Assembly (NCBI GenBank): GCA_950295325.1
Contig: OX485804.1
Location: 36,394,001-36,458,000, forward strand
Direction of reading: 5' to 3'
Source of the DNA: Polytrichum commune
Lineage: Eukaryota > Streptophyta > Polytrichopsida > Polytrichales > Polytrichaceae
DNA length: 64,000 bases
Every line of letters starts with the position of its first letter. The first letter of the stretch is position 1. Below are positions 1 through 12,630 of the stretch, piece after piece. The position numbers and the translations under genes were made by a program. The notes under the pieces were generated by a model. The model did not search any database, was not told where the DNA came from, and worked only from the letters and a program-made list of their open reading frames with translations.

Positions 1-323
1 ATAACGGACACTAAAAAAAGGCACGTTTACAAAAAGAAGGAGTGCGTGCTCAAGCTATGCTAACCGTTCTAGGCTCAATAGTCAACATGATTGGGGCCAG
101 GGAACTATATAACCACTAAAATCAACAAAAGAATCTTCACTTTGACAATGGATAAGACGTTCATATGAACTCCAAATTTTTGAGGCAAATGGTGACATGC
201 GTGCTTTGGATTCATTGATCATAACATGCTAATATGAGAAGTGGGTGTAGAGAGAAAACGTCCATCTAAGGCGCCTAAGGTCTACCTTATACCCTTCGTG
301 ATTTAACATGTATTTAGATATAA

Positions 324-803
324 GGGCCACTTTACACTAGAGTTTGAGTGATAAATAAATTGTGCGATTGGTTGAGAAGCTAGAGACATGCCAAGCTCAT
401 TTTACTCCAAACCTTGAAGGCATGAGGGACCAAAGATGTTTGAATGGGTGGTAAAATCTACAAGACACCCTACATGGCAACAAGTGAAAAAAATTCCATG
501 ATCTATCGGATATTGCATTAGACTCGTCAACAAGAGGTGGGCCCAACGCAAAACTAGGGACCATAGCAATCACTCAAATTGTCATTGGATCCTAGAAATA
601 TTATATAGCCATAGTGGCGACCTAAACTAAACCCCAACATATGTTGTGATTCCTTGACATGGCCCACTTTCATTTTACACTAAGCTTGAGGCCTCTTGAA
701 CTGCAAAATTGGATTTTTATTTCCCACAATATGACCTTTGGATGATTTATAAGGGCCCTTAGATCCCATGGTCACAACTCTTGGTCCATGTGTATAGCGG
801 CCC
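324..803. mobile_element. Tourist-like MITE with TAA target duplication
   Basis: The 480-bp element starts GGGCCACTTTACACTAG and ends CATGTGTATAGCGGCCC, and is flanked by TAA at 321-323 and 804-806. Three-base TWA duplications and GGGCC termini are typical of PIF/Harbinger-derived MITEs. The ends pair only over about 16 bases, so the copy is old. Confidence 0.65.
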
Positions 804-1087
804 TAACTCAACATCTAGAAAATGTTTCAACGTCCGTTCAACTCATAATTCAAACTTTTAAGTTTTAGAACTATGAAGTCAATCAATATCATTAGGACAT
901 CTTCCCAACACTACGAGGGAGAGGGAGACGACGCCGGCATATTGGGCTGGTGTAAATTAGGGCTTCAGCATAGCCGCGAGCTCATATGTGAACGTAGAGT
1001 AGGATTATTGAATAGGGCTATGGGACAAGTGTTTTCAATACTACGTAATTCCAAATGATAACCACATGTTATTTACCATAGTCAATG

Positions 1088-1878
1088 TACACTAAATATG
1101 ATATTTAGTGTTTGATTATATTGAATGTTGTTGCCACCCTACCTTGCTCAACACAAATTTTCAACTACTTGACAATTAGTGTTAGACATAAATCTACCGC
1201 TACCTTCCCTATTGCCACCTCCCTTCCCGTGAAGCATGGATTTCATTGAACTTGTGATTTTAGGGATGGCGCCCCACCTTCATACTTGTTGATTTCTCAT
1301 CTGCTGAAGTTGATGGCATTTGTTTCACATCCTTACTAACACTAAAATCAAACATGTAACTTCCACATATTACTATAGTTGATATTTAGTGTCTGAGCTT
1401 ACAATAAATGTTACTTAGGGCAAGCCCAGTGACCCTGCACCTGCATTTGCATTTGCGCTTTCTCATCCACAATGCGGATGCAGATGCAGGATATTGGCCC
1501 AATCACCCTGCTATACCCTAAAATTGGATGTAAAGTAATACATGAAGTGCGGAACTCCCTACATTTCGGCGAGGTATGCAAGGAGCCTGCTATCAGCTAA
1601 GGACAAACAACTTCATGGCGGCTTTTAACGAAAGACAACTCAATATGGTAGGGCTGCAGAAAACTACAAATCATTTTAGAGGAAATTATGAGGTAGTAAG
1701 GTAGAATGAGTGGCAGTTTTGCATGGGTCTGCATCTGCATTCTGGGTGGAGGCCACTTTTCATTCCCGGATGCAGATCCGGGAACGACTGGGCTTGCTCT
1801 TACTTTCATAGGGTTATTGACATTTAGTGTATGTGTCCGTATTTAATGTATCAAATACTAAATATCATATTTAGTGTA
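1088..1878. mobile_element. MITE with TACACTAAATAT ends, interrupted by a second MITE
   Basis: The left end TACACTAAATATGATATTTA and about 20 further bases are repeated in reverse complement at the right end near 1840-1878. Removing the insertion at 1418-1799 and one TTA leaves an element of about 406 bp. The outer element is therefore the older one. Confidence 0.7.
1418..1799. mobile_element. Nested Tourist-like MITE with TTA duplication
   Basis: A 382-bp element flanked by TTA (1415-1417 and 1800-1802). It starts GGGCAAGCCCAGTGACCC and ends GGGAACGACTGGGCTTGCTC. Short CTGCATCTGCATT-like words recur inside both halves. The 70-codon frame on the minus strand here lies inside the element and is not taken as a gene. 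Confidence 0.8.
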
Positions 1879-2185
1879 GTTTTCTTGTTAATCAACTACT
1901 ATCCATACATTCATCTTTTTTTGGCTCCTCACTATTGGGGCTAGGAATAAGACATCCTTTTGCCCCATCATTCTTGAAGGCTGGGTAAATTGGGCAGGTT
2001 GCATAGCCTAGTGTTTTTTTTTTGGATTAGCCTTTCCCATCACATGGGGCTGCCTCATTATTGGGGCTTGCTAAGTTGCTATTGGCATGGGCCACAAACA
2101 CGGGAGGTTACCAATGACACCTTTGTTATTTGAGGAGCGGATAAGTCTATGCAAATTAAAGAAGGCCGTGATTTCAACCATAGTT

Positions 2186-2335
2186 CATAACACTATTCGG
2201 ATCCATAACAATGTTATGTGGGACTAATGACAATATTCCACATAATATTTCCCACATTCAGACTAAATAAGGGGAATATTTCATGGAATGTTATCAGTCC
2301 CACGTAACATTGTTATGAATATGAATAATGTTATG
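2186..2335. mobile_element. Small palindromic MITE (CATAAC family), copy 1
   Basis: A 150-bp near-palindrome from CATAACACTATTCGGATCC to GAATATGAATAATGTTATG, with inner ACAATATTCCACATAATATT pairing with its downstream partner. Copies occur at 24965-25131 and 63763-63909. Confidence 0.8.
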
Positions 2336-5121
2336 TTTTCCCTACAATATAGTTATCTATAAAGTAAACCGGACGAAACCATCAGGTTAGTCCCAAGCCC
2401 CGAGTTTGTGAGGATTAACACAAAGTCACCCAAGTTTTCTTAATGCTTAAACTACCATACACCAAGAGTGGTGTCATGTTATTAATACCCATATTTATAG
2501 CTTGTCCTACTACCGTAGGTTGATAGCAAGTTGGGCAAATTTTGCCCAATAATTAAATAATTTCAAAAAAGCTCAAGCGGTCTGTAAAAACATTTATAAA
2601 AAAAAGGCAATTATGCATACGTATGTTTATTCATTAGGCACACAACATATCCTACATAGAAATCCATATATTGTAACTTAATTTTCATTAATTCATGACT
2701 TTGGATAGAAGTTTCCAACATACCAAATTTTGTAACATATAGGCATTTTGCTGATTTTTTTCTTTTCGTTTAGGTTATCTAACCCAATAATTTCCAAAAG
2801 AATAAGGCTTAGATATTTTGAATTATTTTGTGCCCAACTCGCTATCGACCTATGGTAATATGGATGGCTGAGTTAGCCTTGCACAAGGTATGTGGGTGTT
2901 GTTTGGTTCATTTTTCATGTTCTCCAACTTCTATTGATTAGTTTCACACAACAGAAATCACATTGCATTAGCAAATCTACGATGAAACATATGCAAAAAT
3001 TGGATTGAAAATTGGATCTTCCTTGATTTAGTTATGATAATCGGAAGTGCATGTTTGTTGATTTCTTCACTAGATACATAGGTCCTCCCAAGTTGCATTC
3101 ATTGTTGAGTGTAGAGTGGTTATTAAAATTTAAAGACGCAGTCCAATCTCTTTTGAACATGTGTCTTTATGATGTTGCTCTTAGATCCTCGCTGAACCAC
3201 ATACTAATCAAATCTAGAGCCCGACTAAGAGAATGAGCCACTTGAGACCCATCTACCTTATGTTGAGTTGGGATTTCGGATAGCGAGTCCCATGCACATA
3301 CCCTATTCTAGATCCTAAATTTCTCTCAATTTTTTTAAGGTAGAAAGCAAAAACCCCTAAAGTTTTACCCAATCCTCAACAAAGGCTTCAATACACGATG
3401 AGCTAACAAGCTCTCAATAGAACGTTTTCTCAAAGAAGGATCATACCCATAGTTTCACCCCTCTTTGAAAGACTTTATGGATAACTCTAATGGCATATGC
3501 AAAGGAGTTGCTCTACACTAATTAGTTGACATTTAACAATATTCTTATTTTTTACTACTACAATAACAAAATACATTGTAAGTTTTGTTATTGTGGTTGT
3601 TGTACAATTGAATAAACAAGACTGCAAGTCTTTTTTGTTTTTACATAAGGTTATTTTCATGGTTAAGTAGGCAACCTATTCGCTAGGCAACCTAATGCAC
3701 ATATTAGTGTACACTAAGCTTCTAATTCACTGTGGTATTAAAGTTGGTTAGAGTGCTCTTTGTGGGCTAGAGCTAGGGACCCACCTCTTTGGGATGGGTA
3801 TGACCATTATTATCGAGGTCAAGGAGGTATGGTAGGAACTTGGCCTTCATAGATACGTGGTTAATTCATCTCAAGTGGGTCCAACTAAACCAATTTATGA
3901 CTTCTAATGCTAGTTCTAGGGTCAAAACATTCAAAGAATGGAAACGATGGGTTAGGATATGATGATTATATTTTGACCTTGGGTAATGTTGGTGGGGCCC
4001 AATTCAAAGAGATGGGTGTCTAGCCTTGGCCATCTTTGTGATTTAATATGTAGCATCAAGTGTCGTGTGACACCCTTCCTAGTTTCACCTTACAATTGCA
4101 AGACATTTACTATTAATGTAGGTTGACGATGAATAATGTTGGAGACACTAAATTATATGCTTAGGAGTAGAAAACATTGTCCCAAACAACACGGTTCCAA
4201 TCAAGCGTTACCTTTAACCAACACAACTAATCTAGACACATCATAGATTGGTTGTGTCAATTTTACAAGCATATTGTTCAAAAGTATGTTGTGTTGTGAC
4301 TATGCAATTTGATTTGTTGGATACATGAATTAGTGTGGCCCACGATCTTCAATATCGAACCACTCCATTCGTCTCACAATCAATGGGTGGCAACCATACA
4401 AGGTGTCATACGGCACTTGATGCTACATGCCAAGTCATGAAGACCATTATAATTAACATGGCACAAGTAAAACATGTCTTTAGTGTTTGGTGTATGGGGT
4501 TGGACTCTTCATGCCATGTATGAACTAGCGCGAGTGTAAGAAGGGGTATTACTCGAGGCACTAGCGTATATAATATACATAAGGGAGAGGTATTGTTTTT
4601 CTCTAGTGTGTACATCTAAAAAGGCTATTAAAATTTATGAAGTAAAGGTAGATGTACAAAAGGGACCCCCAAGGCTTAGAATTTTTATTTGACAATAGCC
4701 GTGTTATTTTCATTTACTTCACATTTTCATTCATTGTTTTCATATGGTCATAGTCCTCAATGACTACCATATGTTTTCTTGTTAGGGTTTGCATGGGTTC
4801 TAGGTTTGCACAAACTAGAGGCTCTTGGAGCTCTCATGGGCTTCCTTTAGTCGTGCTCTCTACTTTGTGGCTAAGTTTATTATGCTATTTTCTTTTCTTT
4901 TAATACAATTGTTGAGTTACATACTATGGATGGGAGACATTTAATGACTTTCTCATTGGAAAATGAAAGTGGATTTTAAATGTAATAAAGGCTTGTTCAA
5001 TTGATGATGTATAGTTTGTATACGTAGCGAGGGCGTTTATCACATTAAATTGAAAGGCTTGGTATAAATGCATGAGTCCATTTTTTAGTATGTCTTTAGT
5101 ACGTATACATCTATTTTCCTC
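2336..5121. other. No gene seen; AT-rich intergenic DNA
   Basis: Only short, unsupported frames (60-90 codons). The texture resembles eroded repeats: short TTTAGTGT words and TTGTTATTGTGGTTGTTGT near 3588. Nothing could be delimited. Confidence 0.5.
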
Positions 5122-5367
5122 GGCTAGGGATTCGTGGCACTCACTAAAAATCATCCATCCAAGATATCGTGGATGAAGTGGCTCCAATAAAAAAAAGCCC
5201 CCCTATGGGGTTGAGGGCCGATTCATTCGAATGTGACATCACTAGACTATTTCGGGGCTTTTGACTTTATTTCCGGAATCAAATTGCCCAAAAATACCCA
5301 TTTAGATGATTATTGTGTTTTTTTCATCCGCACGGATGATTTTTAGTGAGTGCCACGAATCCCCGGC
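5122..5367. mobile_element. MITE with long perfect inverted core
   Basis: Arms at 5122-5155 and 5334-5367 share the core GATTCGTGGCACTCACTAAA and its flanks in opposite orientation, nearly without mismatch. A 180-bp middle separates them. The 87- and 100-codon frames overlapping here are products of the arms. Confidence 0.75.
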
Positions 5368-6019
5368 CATTTTCCTCTATAAAATTCTTGTATGCAAAGG
5401 GTTTGATTTCATAGTGACCCACATACATCAATTAGGTTTCCAACAAAGAGTCCACCCCCTCGGGTTTGATGGCCATGTAATTGTTATTATTGTTGTTGTT
5501 GCCTTGACCCCAAGCCTCCAACCCCTATCATTTTGGGATCATGCAAGAATTATTGCGTACGAATGTACCCCGTACTCATATAACAAAAACACCTTGAATA
5601 CTGCGTAGCCCATAGATAAAAAAAAAAAAAAAAAGATTGGTTTGACACCATAATTGGACTCGAGGACTTTTAGGCATTCTATAATTTAATATAAGAGATT
5701 GCTACAATAGACGATGGTATAACCAACATCTCACCCAAAACCAACACCCTGATGTCATGCACAATGAGTATGCATTGATTTTCAGAATGTCCACCACTTT
5801 AACATCATGTTCTCGTGTTGTTTTTGAGTCAACCGCCAATTAAACTTCGAACCTTTATAACTCTCGTACCACATAATTCAAAACAACACATACTTTGGTG
5901 CGTTGGAAGCCCCTCTCAATCCCTAATAACAAACATTCAAAACGACAAATATACCAATAACATACATGCTAAGCGTTTTCCACACCCATCTGGCCCCTCC
6001 CCATTCAACTTTAGCTTAC

Positions 6020-6470
6020 CCTAAAAGTACACTCTAAAAGCCCGGCCTTCACACCGTCTACGCTATCTAGTCCCGAGCCTAGTTGGCAAAGGGTGTGACA
6101 TGGTTTAAAAGCGGAGGTTTTAAGCCTCAAGCTCCGACTCTCCCATCGGTACCTAGAGATGAGGCAAGAACGTAAGACCTTTTAAAAGCGTCCCCTCTGG
6201 CCCTTGTGAATGGTTGCTTTCAAACTTAGCCACGAGGGTACGAGGAGCTCCATCAACAAAAAAACCGATGGTAAGATAGACGACTGGCAAGGCAATTTGA
6301 AGACGGAACCCAAAAAAAAAACTATCCACAACGTCTTTGTTTGGTAGACCAAACAACAAACATGTGTGAAATCTACTCAACTAAAACCTACTCGAAAATC
6401 ATCTCAGGAACAAATTCTTGTAAGTGCATCGGAATAGCTGGGTGCCTAGCCTCCACTATAACCGAGAGAA
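6020..6470. repeat. Dispersed repeat, inverted relative of 36390-36840
   Basis: Matches the right part of the element at 35882-36880 in opposite orientation. Landmarks are GGCCTTCACACCGTCTACG, TTTTAAGCCTCAAGC, CACGAGGGTACGAGGAGC and TTTACCCGGTTCTTAGGAA. It holds no intact gene. Confidence 0.65.
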
Positions 6471-7270
6471 CTTTACCCGGTTCTTAGGAAAGACTTTGGC
6501 TAATCGGTAAAGCCGTGTGGGAATGTTACATTTTCTATCATCTTCCGTTCCCTTCTAAAGCATCGTGTCCAGAGAGGCCTACACTTTAAGGTGTGGGAAG
6601 CAAAGCAAAGCCAATTCCCGGTAGCATTCCCAATTCCCATTTCCCAACTCCTTTTTACCAGCTTTCCATTTCCAGTCGGCCGTGAGCTGGTGCTCATGGT
6701 GGATAGTAAAAAGTGGTGAATTAAGTTAGGTCGAAAGCACTGACAGATGTGTGTGAGCTTTTTTTATGGGGGGAGGCTAGGGCGAGTTTGTGTTTTCGGG
6801 TGGAGTGAGGGAGGGAAAAGTGTCTTAACATGCATGTGGGCGGTGAACTAATTACTGGATTAAGAATGAAATTAATTGGGATTTACTCGTGATCTGTTAG
6901 GGGAGCTAATTAATCAACGAGAAAGATTTTGTTTAGTACAGTACCTAACTTAACTTACTGCAGGCTTCAGGTCAGTAGCCTTTGTGTAAGTCAGGTCAGG
7001 GACAGGGTAAAGCTTTGGCTGTGGCAACCTAGCTAGCTAAAACTATCCATTGCACAGTATGCACAGTTTGCACAGTTTGCACAGTTTTCGTGCTGTTAGT
7101 TAATTAGTCGGTTAACGCAGTGGAGGAGGTAACCGATCATGCGATCGTGAAAAGAAAAAGGGGAGAAGGGGGGGGGGGGGGGGGCTCGATGCATGTCTTT
7201 CCTGTTATAGACAGACTTTGAATAGATTAGTAATAGCTCATGTTGAGCGTTATGTAGGGATAGTCTCTTA
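6471..7270. other. Unassigned segment with short tandem words
   Basis: Four GCACAGT words in a row (7052-7087) and a G17 run (7168-7184). No coding exon or repeat end was recognised. Confidence 0.45.
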
Positions 7271-7826
7271 GGGCCGGTTTGCACTGTGGACAATGAAATT
7301 GGGCCACGGAAGATGGCCCTTTTCCATGGTATGATTTCTTAAGAAAAATCAATTTACAAAGCCTTTAGGCCCCCCTCACTAGGTGTAAACCGAATGTGGA
7401 GCACGAGGAATGACCATGCACCAAAAAGTGGGTGTGCTAAATTTTAAATATATGCCCAAAAAGGGAGATTTGAAAGGGAAAAAAACCCATCAAGTTTGAC
7501 TGTTCTCTTGTCTCCTCTTGTCTTTATCTTCTCTTCCCCAACAGAAATTTCATTAAAAATTCACTATAACAACATGTTTTTGCCATGGGCCCTTGCCTTT
7601 TTCTACTGGAGCACCTCTTTTGTCTCTCCTACCACAAAACATGTTGGACCATGTCAATGGATAATATAGGCCTTAAAATATGTCTTTTGGGGACCTCGAA
7701 CTTCATAGTCACTCTGAAATTTTTTCCTTGGTGTAAACCAAAGTGGTCATGGGACGAGTTCAACAACCAATCACAAATTTCGCAGGGCCTTGGGACGACT
7801 TCATGGTCCATAGTGTAAACAAACCC
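7271..7826. mobile_element. Tourist-like MITE, 560-bp family, copy 1
   Basis: Flanked by TTA (7268-7270 and 7827-7829), it starts GGGCCGGTTTGCACTGTGG and ends CCATAGTGTAAACAAACCC. The 556-bp body shares block order with copies at 25684, 28328 and 57374. No transposase is encoded; the overlapping short frames recur as mirror frames in each copy. Confidence 0.85.
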
Positions 7827-7922
7827 TTAGACATCAATGTCTATGGTCATCTCAAACCAACTTTTAAAGTGTTTTCTCAACAAGCATTCAAAACATTACT
7901 CATCGATTGGCTTTCGTTTTGC

Positions 7923-8021
7923 GGGCCCTCGTAATATAACAATGAGATGCTAAAAAATATTTGCATGGAGACTCGGATTAGATTGAATTCCCAACATCCC
8001 ATTGCTATGTTTTAAGATCCC
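7923..8021. mobile_element. About 100-bp palindromic MITE, copy 1
   Basis: Starts GGGCCCTCGTAATATAACAA and ends CATTGCTATGTTTTAAGATC plus CC, partly self-complementary. A second copy lies at 11443-11542. Confidence 0.6.
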
Positions 8022-9691
8022 ATTGACATGATATTTTGACGGGGCTGCAACTGTAGGGTCACAACATATGTAAGCCTTTTGACATCCACACTCACCGCAT
8101 AATCCAACCAAATAGACGGTAGGGTCACAATGTCACTACATAAGCATTTTGACATGACACCAACCATCCCCATCCCCCATGTATAGAGCCCACCTTTTGA
8201 AAGGAAAACAACCCATGTTACATAGTATCATGGATTCACATCATCAATACAAGGAGAACAAATTCACTTTCATGTTGGTGCCCATATATCTATGTTGTTT
8301 TTTCTTTACTTTCTTTTTTTTGCCTTTGGACACCCATGTTCACCACATAACTCATGCTTTTGAACCTAAGCTTCATATTTGGTTTCTTAAACTTGCAGGA
8401 GTATTTCTCGAGTCAAGGTCAACAATATTCAGCCAGAAAGTGTTGAACATTTGCATGATGTCATTTATTCATATTGTGAACTTGGACCCCATGTGTAAAC
8501 CTCATAAACTCCTTGGGTCCATAATTTTGTTCTCAACCAATAGGGATAAGGTAAAGCTTTGCAGTGGCGACTTAGAACCATCCATTGTGAAGTTTTCATG
8601 GTATAGTTGGTTATCACATCAATCTAACACACTAAAGGTCTTTGGTTTGAACCCGGGCGAAAACACATTGAGCGGATTTTGCCAAAATACATGTGGTTAA
8701 TGGAGATAGGCTCATTTTGGAGAGTGAGGGAAATGAGTGGAACGCTTGTGTGATCCACAAGATGGGAACAACTCAAAAGTTGAGCACCTCCACAAACTCT
8801 CATGCCATCATGTACAAACCAAAGTAGGCTAGCCACCTTGCATTTGGAGTATGTAAATTGTCCCCTATTTCTAATTACATATATGCAAAGAGTTCCTTAA
8901 AACTCAAAATGTCTAGAAGTTAAACGAATGGTTGATGTGAACACAAAGACCATCTTCACACAAACATCAAAATAAATCAATGAATTAATTAATCACTTTT
9001 ATCAAAATAAACATCTTTGATGTCCACGCAAAGATTACATTGAACCGGCAACCATTGGTTGGAGTCAAACCCCTCACATAAGCTCCCGACACAACAAAAA
9101 CACGACCACTTCCCACTTTGACATTTTGTCGACGCATTCTAACCGTCTCCAAATTGCACAGATCATGTGTCTATGCACAAAAACCCATGCTGGCTCGATA
9201 TTCATGATGGTTTCGATTGCAAATGAACAAGTTGGGTGGAGTGAATGTAGGGAAGAAACCATTCCATCGACCATTAAAACGGTTGCTTGGGAAGTTAGGG
9301 ATCAACATAAAACCCACACTCAAATTCAAACATGCGGGGACCAGTGAACGGGGAGATTGTTTGGGCATGCATAATCGGATGAGATCCTAGTGTTTGCAAG
9401 TCCAACCGGTTACATCATATTGACATCCTTCAATTTTCCTTTATTAATTTAGGGATCTATATTCTTCTATAAATTCCTCTAGAATGATCGGCAATTCTCC
9501 TGAAGTCTCGATGAACTTCAACCGGTTATTTCTCAAACTCAACCGGTTCATCTGTAACTAACCGCCGGTTCTCCCCGATCACAGGTCCCCAGGCTCGTTC
9601 CAAAGGAAAGATCACGCACCGGTATTCATTCGATGCAGATTCACCTTTGATAACTTAACTTACATGCGGCCTCGTGAGCCTGGCTCAGCTC
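8022..9691. other. No gene seen; one 173-codon frame without support
   Basis: The frame at 8179-8700 is the longest after the LEC14B-like exon, but its composition (FFFTFFF run, no domain) and lack of splice context give no reason to call it a gene. A repeated TTGACAT-GAC-CC pair near 8070 and 8150 hints at a small repeat. Confidence 0.45.
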
Positions 9692-9723
9692 TATCTGTCT
9701 GTCTGTCTGTCTGTCTGTCTGTG
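9692..9723. repeat. (CTGT)n microsatellite
   Basis: About seven CTGT tetramers in a row. They account for the repeated SVCL and TDRQ runs in the frames that cross them. Confidence 0.95.
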
Positions 9724-10061
9724 TTTGGAATTCCCCTGAACCCTTTTTTACAGCCTTACAACCTGACAACATTAACTTATTACTGCAACCAAGACGAGGG
9801 CGAGGTAATTGCCTCGAGTACACAAGACACACATATATACATATATTCCCAACTTAATTACCTTACCACTCATGGCACGCGGGCAGTGGAATCCGGCCGG
9901 CAAAGGTACCAAAGTCACTCATGAGCTCGCAAACGGCACTGCACTCGCTCGGAACGTCTATCCAAAAGGAAGGAAAGAGGAGAGGTAGTTGGAATTGGGT
10001 GTGTAACTTATAAAGGATCTCATCATTCCCTGCCTCGCCTGCCCTGCTCTCTGCCGTGCCG

Positions 10062-10747
10062 CCACACAAGATAGCTAACAACCTTCTTCTTCCCATGCAT
10101 GCTTCCTGAGCTATGATGACTTGCTGCCTCCTGTGACTCCCCCCAAGGCCAAAATCATTGGTCCTGCTGGCCCGCTTTTTCCCCACGTAGGAAAAGGAAA
10201 AAAGAAAAAAGAAAATTGAGTTGGTGCGTAGGGCCGCTTCACACACGAGCCAAGAGCCGTGACCATGAAACTGTGAGAGCCCAAAAGAGAACGTGTCCGA
10301 AAGGCCGTCCCAAGCACACCTCCGAACTCATGTAGTAGTGTGGTCACGGAATCTCGAGTGGTAGTGTGAAGTCGTATGTGACCGGGCCCTCAACCAAATG
10401 CCACACAAGTAGCTAACACCCTTTTTCTTCCCATGCTTCCTGAGCTATGATGACTTGTTGCCTCCTGTGACACCTCCCAAGGCGAGAATCATTGGTCCTG
10501 CTGGCCCGCTAATTCCCCAGGTAGGGAAAGGCAAAGAGAAAGGAAAAAGGAAAACAAAAAGAAAATTGAGTTGGTGCGTAGGGTTGCTTCACACACGAGC
10601 CAAGAGCCGTGACCATGAAATTGTGAGAGCCCAAAAGAAAGTGTACGAATGGCCGTCCAAGCACACCTCCAACATCGTGTAGTAGTGTGGTCACGGAATC
10701 TCGAGTGGTAGTGTGAAGTCGTATGTGACCGGGTCCTCAACCAAATG
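10062..10747. repeat. Two tandem units of about 340 bp
   Basis: Units at 10062-10400 and 10401-10747 both begin CCACACAAG and end CAACCAAATG, and match closely over their length. Each contains one Tourist-like left terminus (GGGCCGCTTCACACACGAGC in the first, GGGTTGCTTC in the second). Open frames across the array repeat in the same way and are not counted as genes. Confidence 0.92.
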
Positions 10748-11395
10748 CTAATTCGATGGATTTCTATACATGCGGGTCCTCACACATGATAAAATGGAAT
10801 AAATTAAGGTTGTCCCAACACATCTCCAAACTTATATAGTGTGGTCACAAGATCCTCAAGTGTTAGTGTGAAGTGTGTGACCGGGCCCTCAACCAAATGC
10901 TAATTCGATGGATTTTTATTCATGCGGGTCCTCACACATGATAAATTGGAATAAATAAAGGTTGTCCCAACACACCTCCAAACTCATGTAGTGTGGTCAC
11001 AAGATCCTCAAGTGTTAGTGTGAAGTTGTATGTGACCGGGCCCTCAACCAAATGCTAATTCAATGAATTTCTAAACATGCGGGTCCTCCACACATGATAA
11101 AATTGAATAAATTAATGGTTGTGAGTGTTCGGAGTGCGATGGTCTCTTGGTTTTGTGTTAGGCCTGCCTCCAAGAGGTGGTTTTTGAAAATAATCCAAGT
11201 GACCATGAAACATGATCCGTTTGATGTTGTGTGGGAATCCACGTAGACTTTACATCGATCTTGCATTCACGTACTACTCCATTGGTCCCTCAAGCATGGT
11301 GTGACGCGAACTTGGACCGGCTCCGCCTTTTCCACCAATGAGAGTGCTTGAAGTGTAATGGTCACGGGCTCTTAGTCTCATGTGTGAAGTGGCCC
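10231..11395. mobile_element. Tourist-like element enlarged by internal tandem duplication
   Basis: A left terminus GGGCCGCTTCACACACGAGC at 10231 and a right terminus CATGTGTGAAGTGGCCC ending at 11395 bracket most of the tandem array. TTA follows the right end and GTA precedes the left. The right 150 bp match the right half of 58073-58415. I infer a normal MITE whose inside was amplified. Confidence 0.55.
10748..11125. repeat. Tandem units of about 150 bp continuing the array
   Basis: Units begin CTAATTCGATGG at 10748 and 10900, with a partial third at 11055. They share the ATGCGGGTCCTC, AGTGTGGTCACAAGATCCTC and GACCGGGCCCTCAACCAAAT blocks, the last two also present in the 340-bp units. The short unit is thus a shortened form of the long one. 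Confidence 0.9.
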
Positions 11396-11442
11396 TTAAT
11401 TGGACCGACATAACATTACTCAACATTCATCTCTTGTTTTGT

Positions 11443-11542
11443 GGGCCCTCGGAATATAACATTGGGATGCTCGAATAGTTGTGCGAGGAGGCTTAGATTT
11501 AGACTGAACTCCCAACATCCCATTGTTATATTATGGGGACCC
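11443..11542. mobile_element. About 100-bp palindromic MITE, copy 2
   Basis: Left arm GGGCCCTCGGAATATAACAT, right arm rich in CATCCCATTGTTATATTATG, ending GGGGACCC. The arms are complementary over about 25 bases and the middle is about 45 bp. Confidence 0.7.
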
Positions 11543-11940
11543 ACGTTGATGACTGATATTATGGATGTGAAATAAGAATTTGTTGGTCTTAAGCCATTCT
11601 TCATAACATTGTTCAGCCTAGGCCCAACATTCGGCCCGGGTTTAGGGAAGGAATCTTGGATGATGGGTGGTTGGACCCGAGATCTTGCCTTTGAGGTTAT
11701 ATATATATATAAATATAATTGTTTTATTTTATTTTTATTGGCATGGGATTTCCTCTACATGCTTAAGCTGCCACTTGCTAGTATGCATAAGCTTTTGGGC
11801 CCCACTAGCAAGTCGCCATTCAAACTGACCCAACCTAACATGATGGAATTGTGCCCATTGATGCTCAAATTTGTAACTTCGGATTTTGGACCCATCGAAC
11901 CCACATGCACATGTTGAGTATTGTTATGAAGACGTGAATT

Positions 11941-12630
11941 ATAACATGATGTATTATTTTCCTTTGCATAAGATCCGCTATGCCCAATTTATATTTTACA
12001 AAGTAAATTAAGTTGGTTATTAGAGAGGTTAAGGTTATTGAATTATGATGAATTCCGATGTCATGACTTTGGTGACCTCCCAAAGGCATCATCAATCATG
12101 CTAACCAACTATATTTATAAAGTGATGAAAAGAGAAAAATAAAGTCTAAGCTTAGTTGCACCGACATGCAATGAGGACCTTGTTGGTTATAAATTGCTCA
12201 TAAGACATGCAACATAATATGATGTATTGCCTTCCTTTGCAGAAGGTGGGTTATGTTCAAACTTTTTCATTTCAGAAATGAAGATGAAATGGTTATTAGA
12301 GAACTATACATCCTTAGCTATGTTTACAATGACATCCCTTCCGTGACCTCTGAAAAGGCATTGTCAATCCTACCAACCCTTTTTTTCACACAGAAAAAGA
12401 AGGAAAAAAAACTATGTCAATGCTTACTTGCACCGAAATGAAATAAGGGCATGTTTATCATAAGCCATCCATAAGACCTAAATCATAAAACACATCCTAC
12501 CCGTATATTTTTTCCATTTAGAAATGAAGTTGAGATGCTTATTAGCGAGTTATTTAGTAGAGCAAGCAAGCGTGATATGGGTTATAGTGAAGGGCACCAC
12601 CTTGTGATTGCCAACCATCCATGCATCCAT
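11941..12630. repeat. Three diverged tandem units of about 270 bp
   Basis: Units start at 11941, 12214 and 12484 with ATAACATGATGTATT-like, then CCTTTGCA, GGTTATTAGAGA and GACCTC-AAAGGCAT blocks. The third is shorter and most diverged. Short frames here have no recognisable family. Confidence 0.75.

Noticed and set aside
8640-8670. GGTTTGAACCC as the T-arm of a tRNA
   Set aside because: No acceptor, D or anticodon stems could be drawn around it.
8179-8700. 173-codon plus-strand frame
   Set aside because: No domain, no splice context, and biased F-rich composition; an open frame of this length is plausible by chance in 64 kb.
9863-10740. Minus-strand frames of 60-127 codons with similar peptides
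   Set aside because: They duplicate each other because they cover the two 340-bp tandem units.
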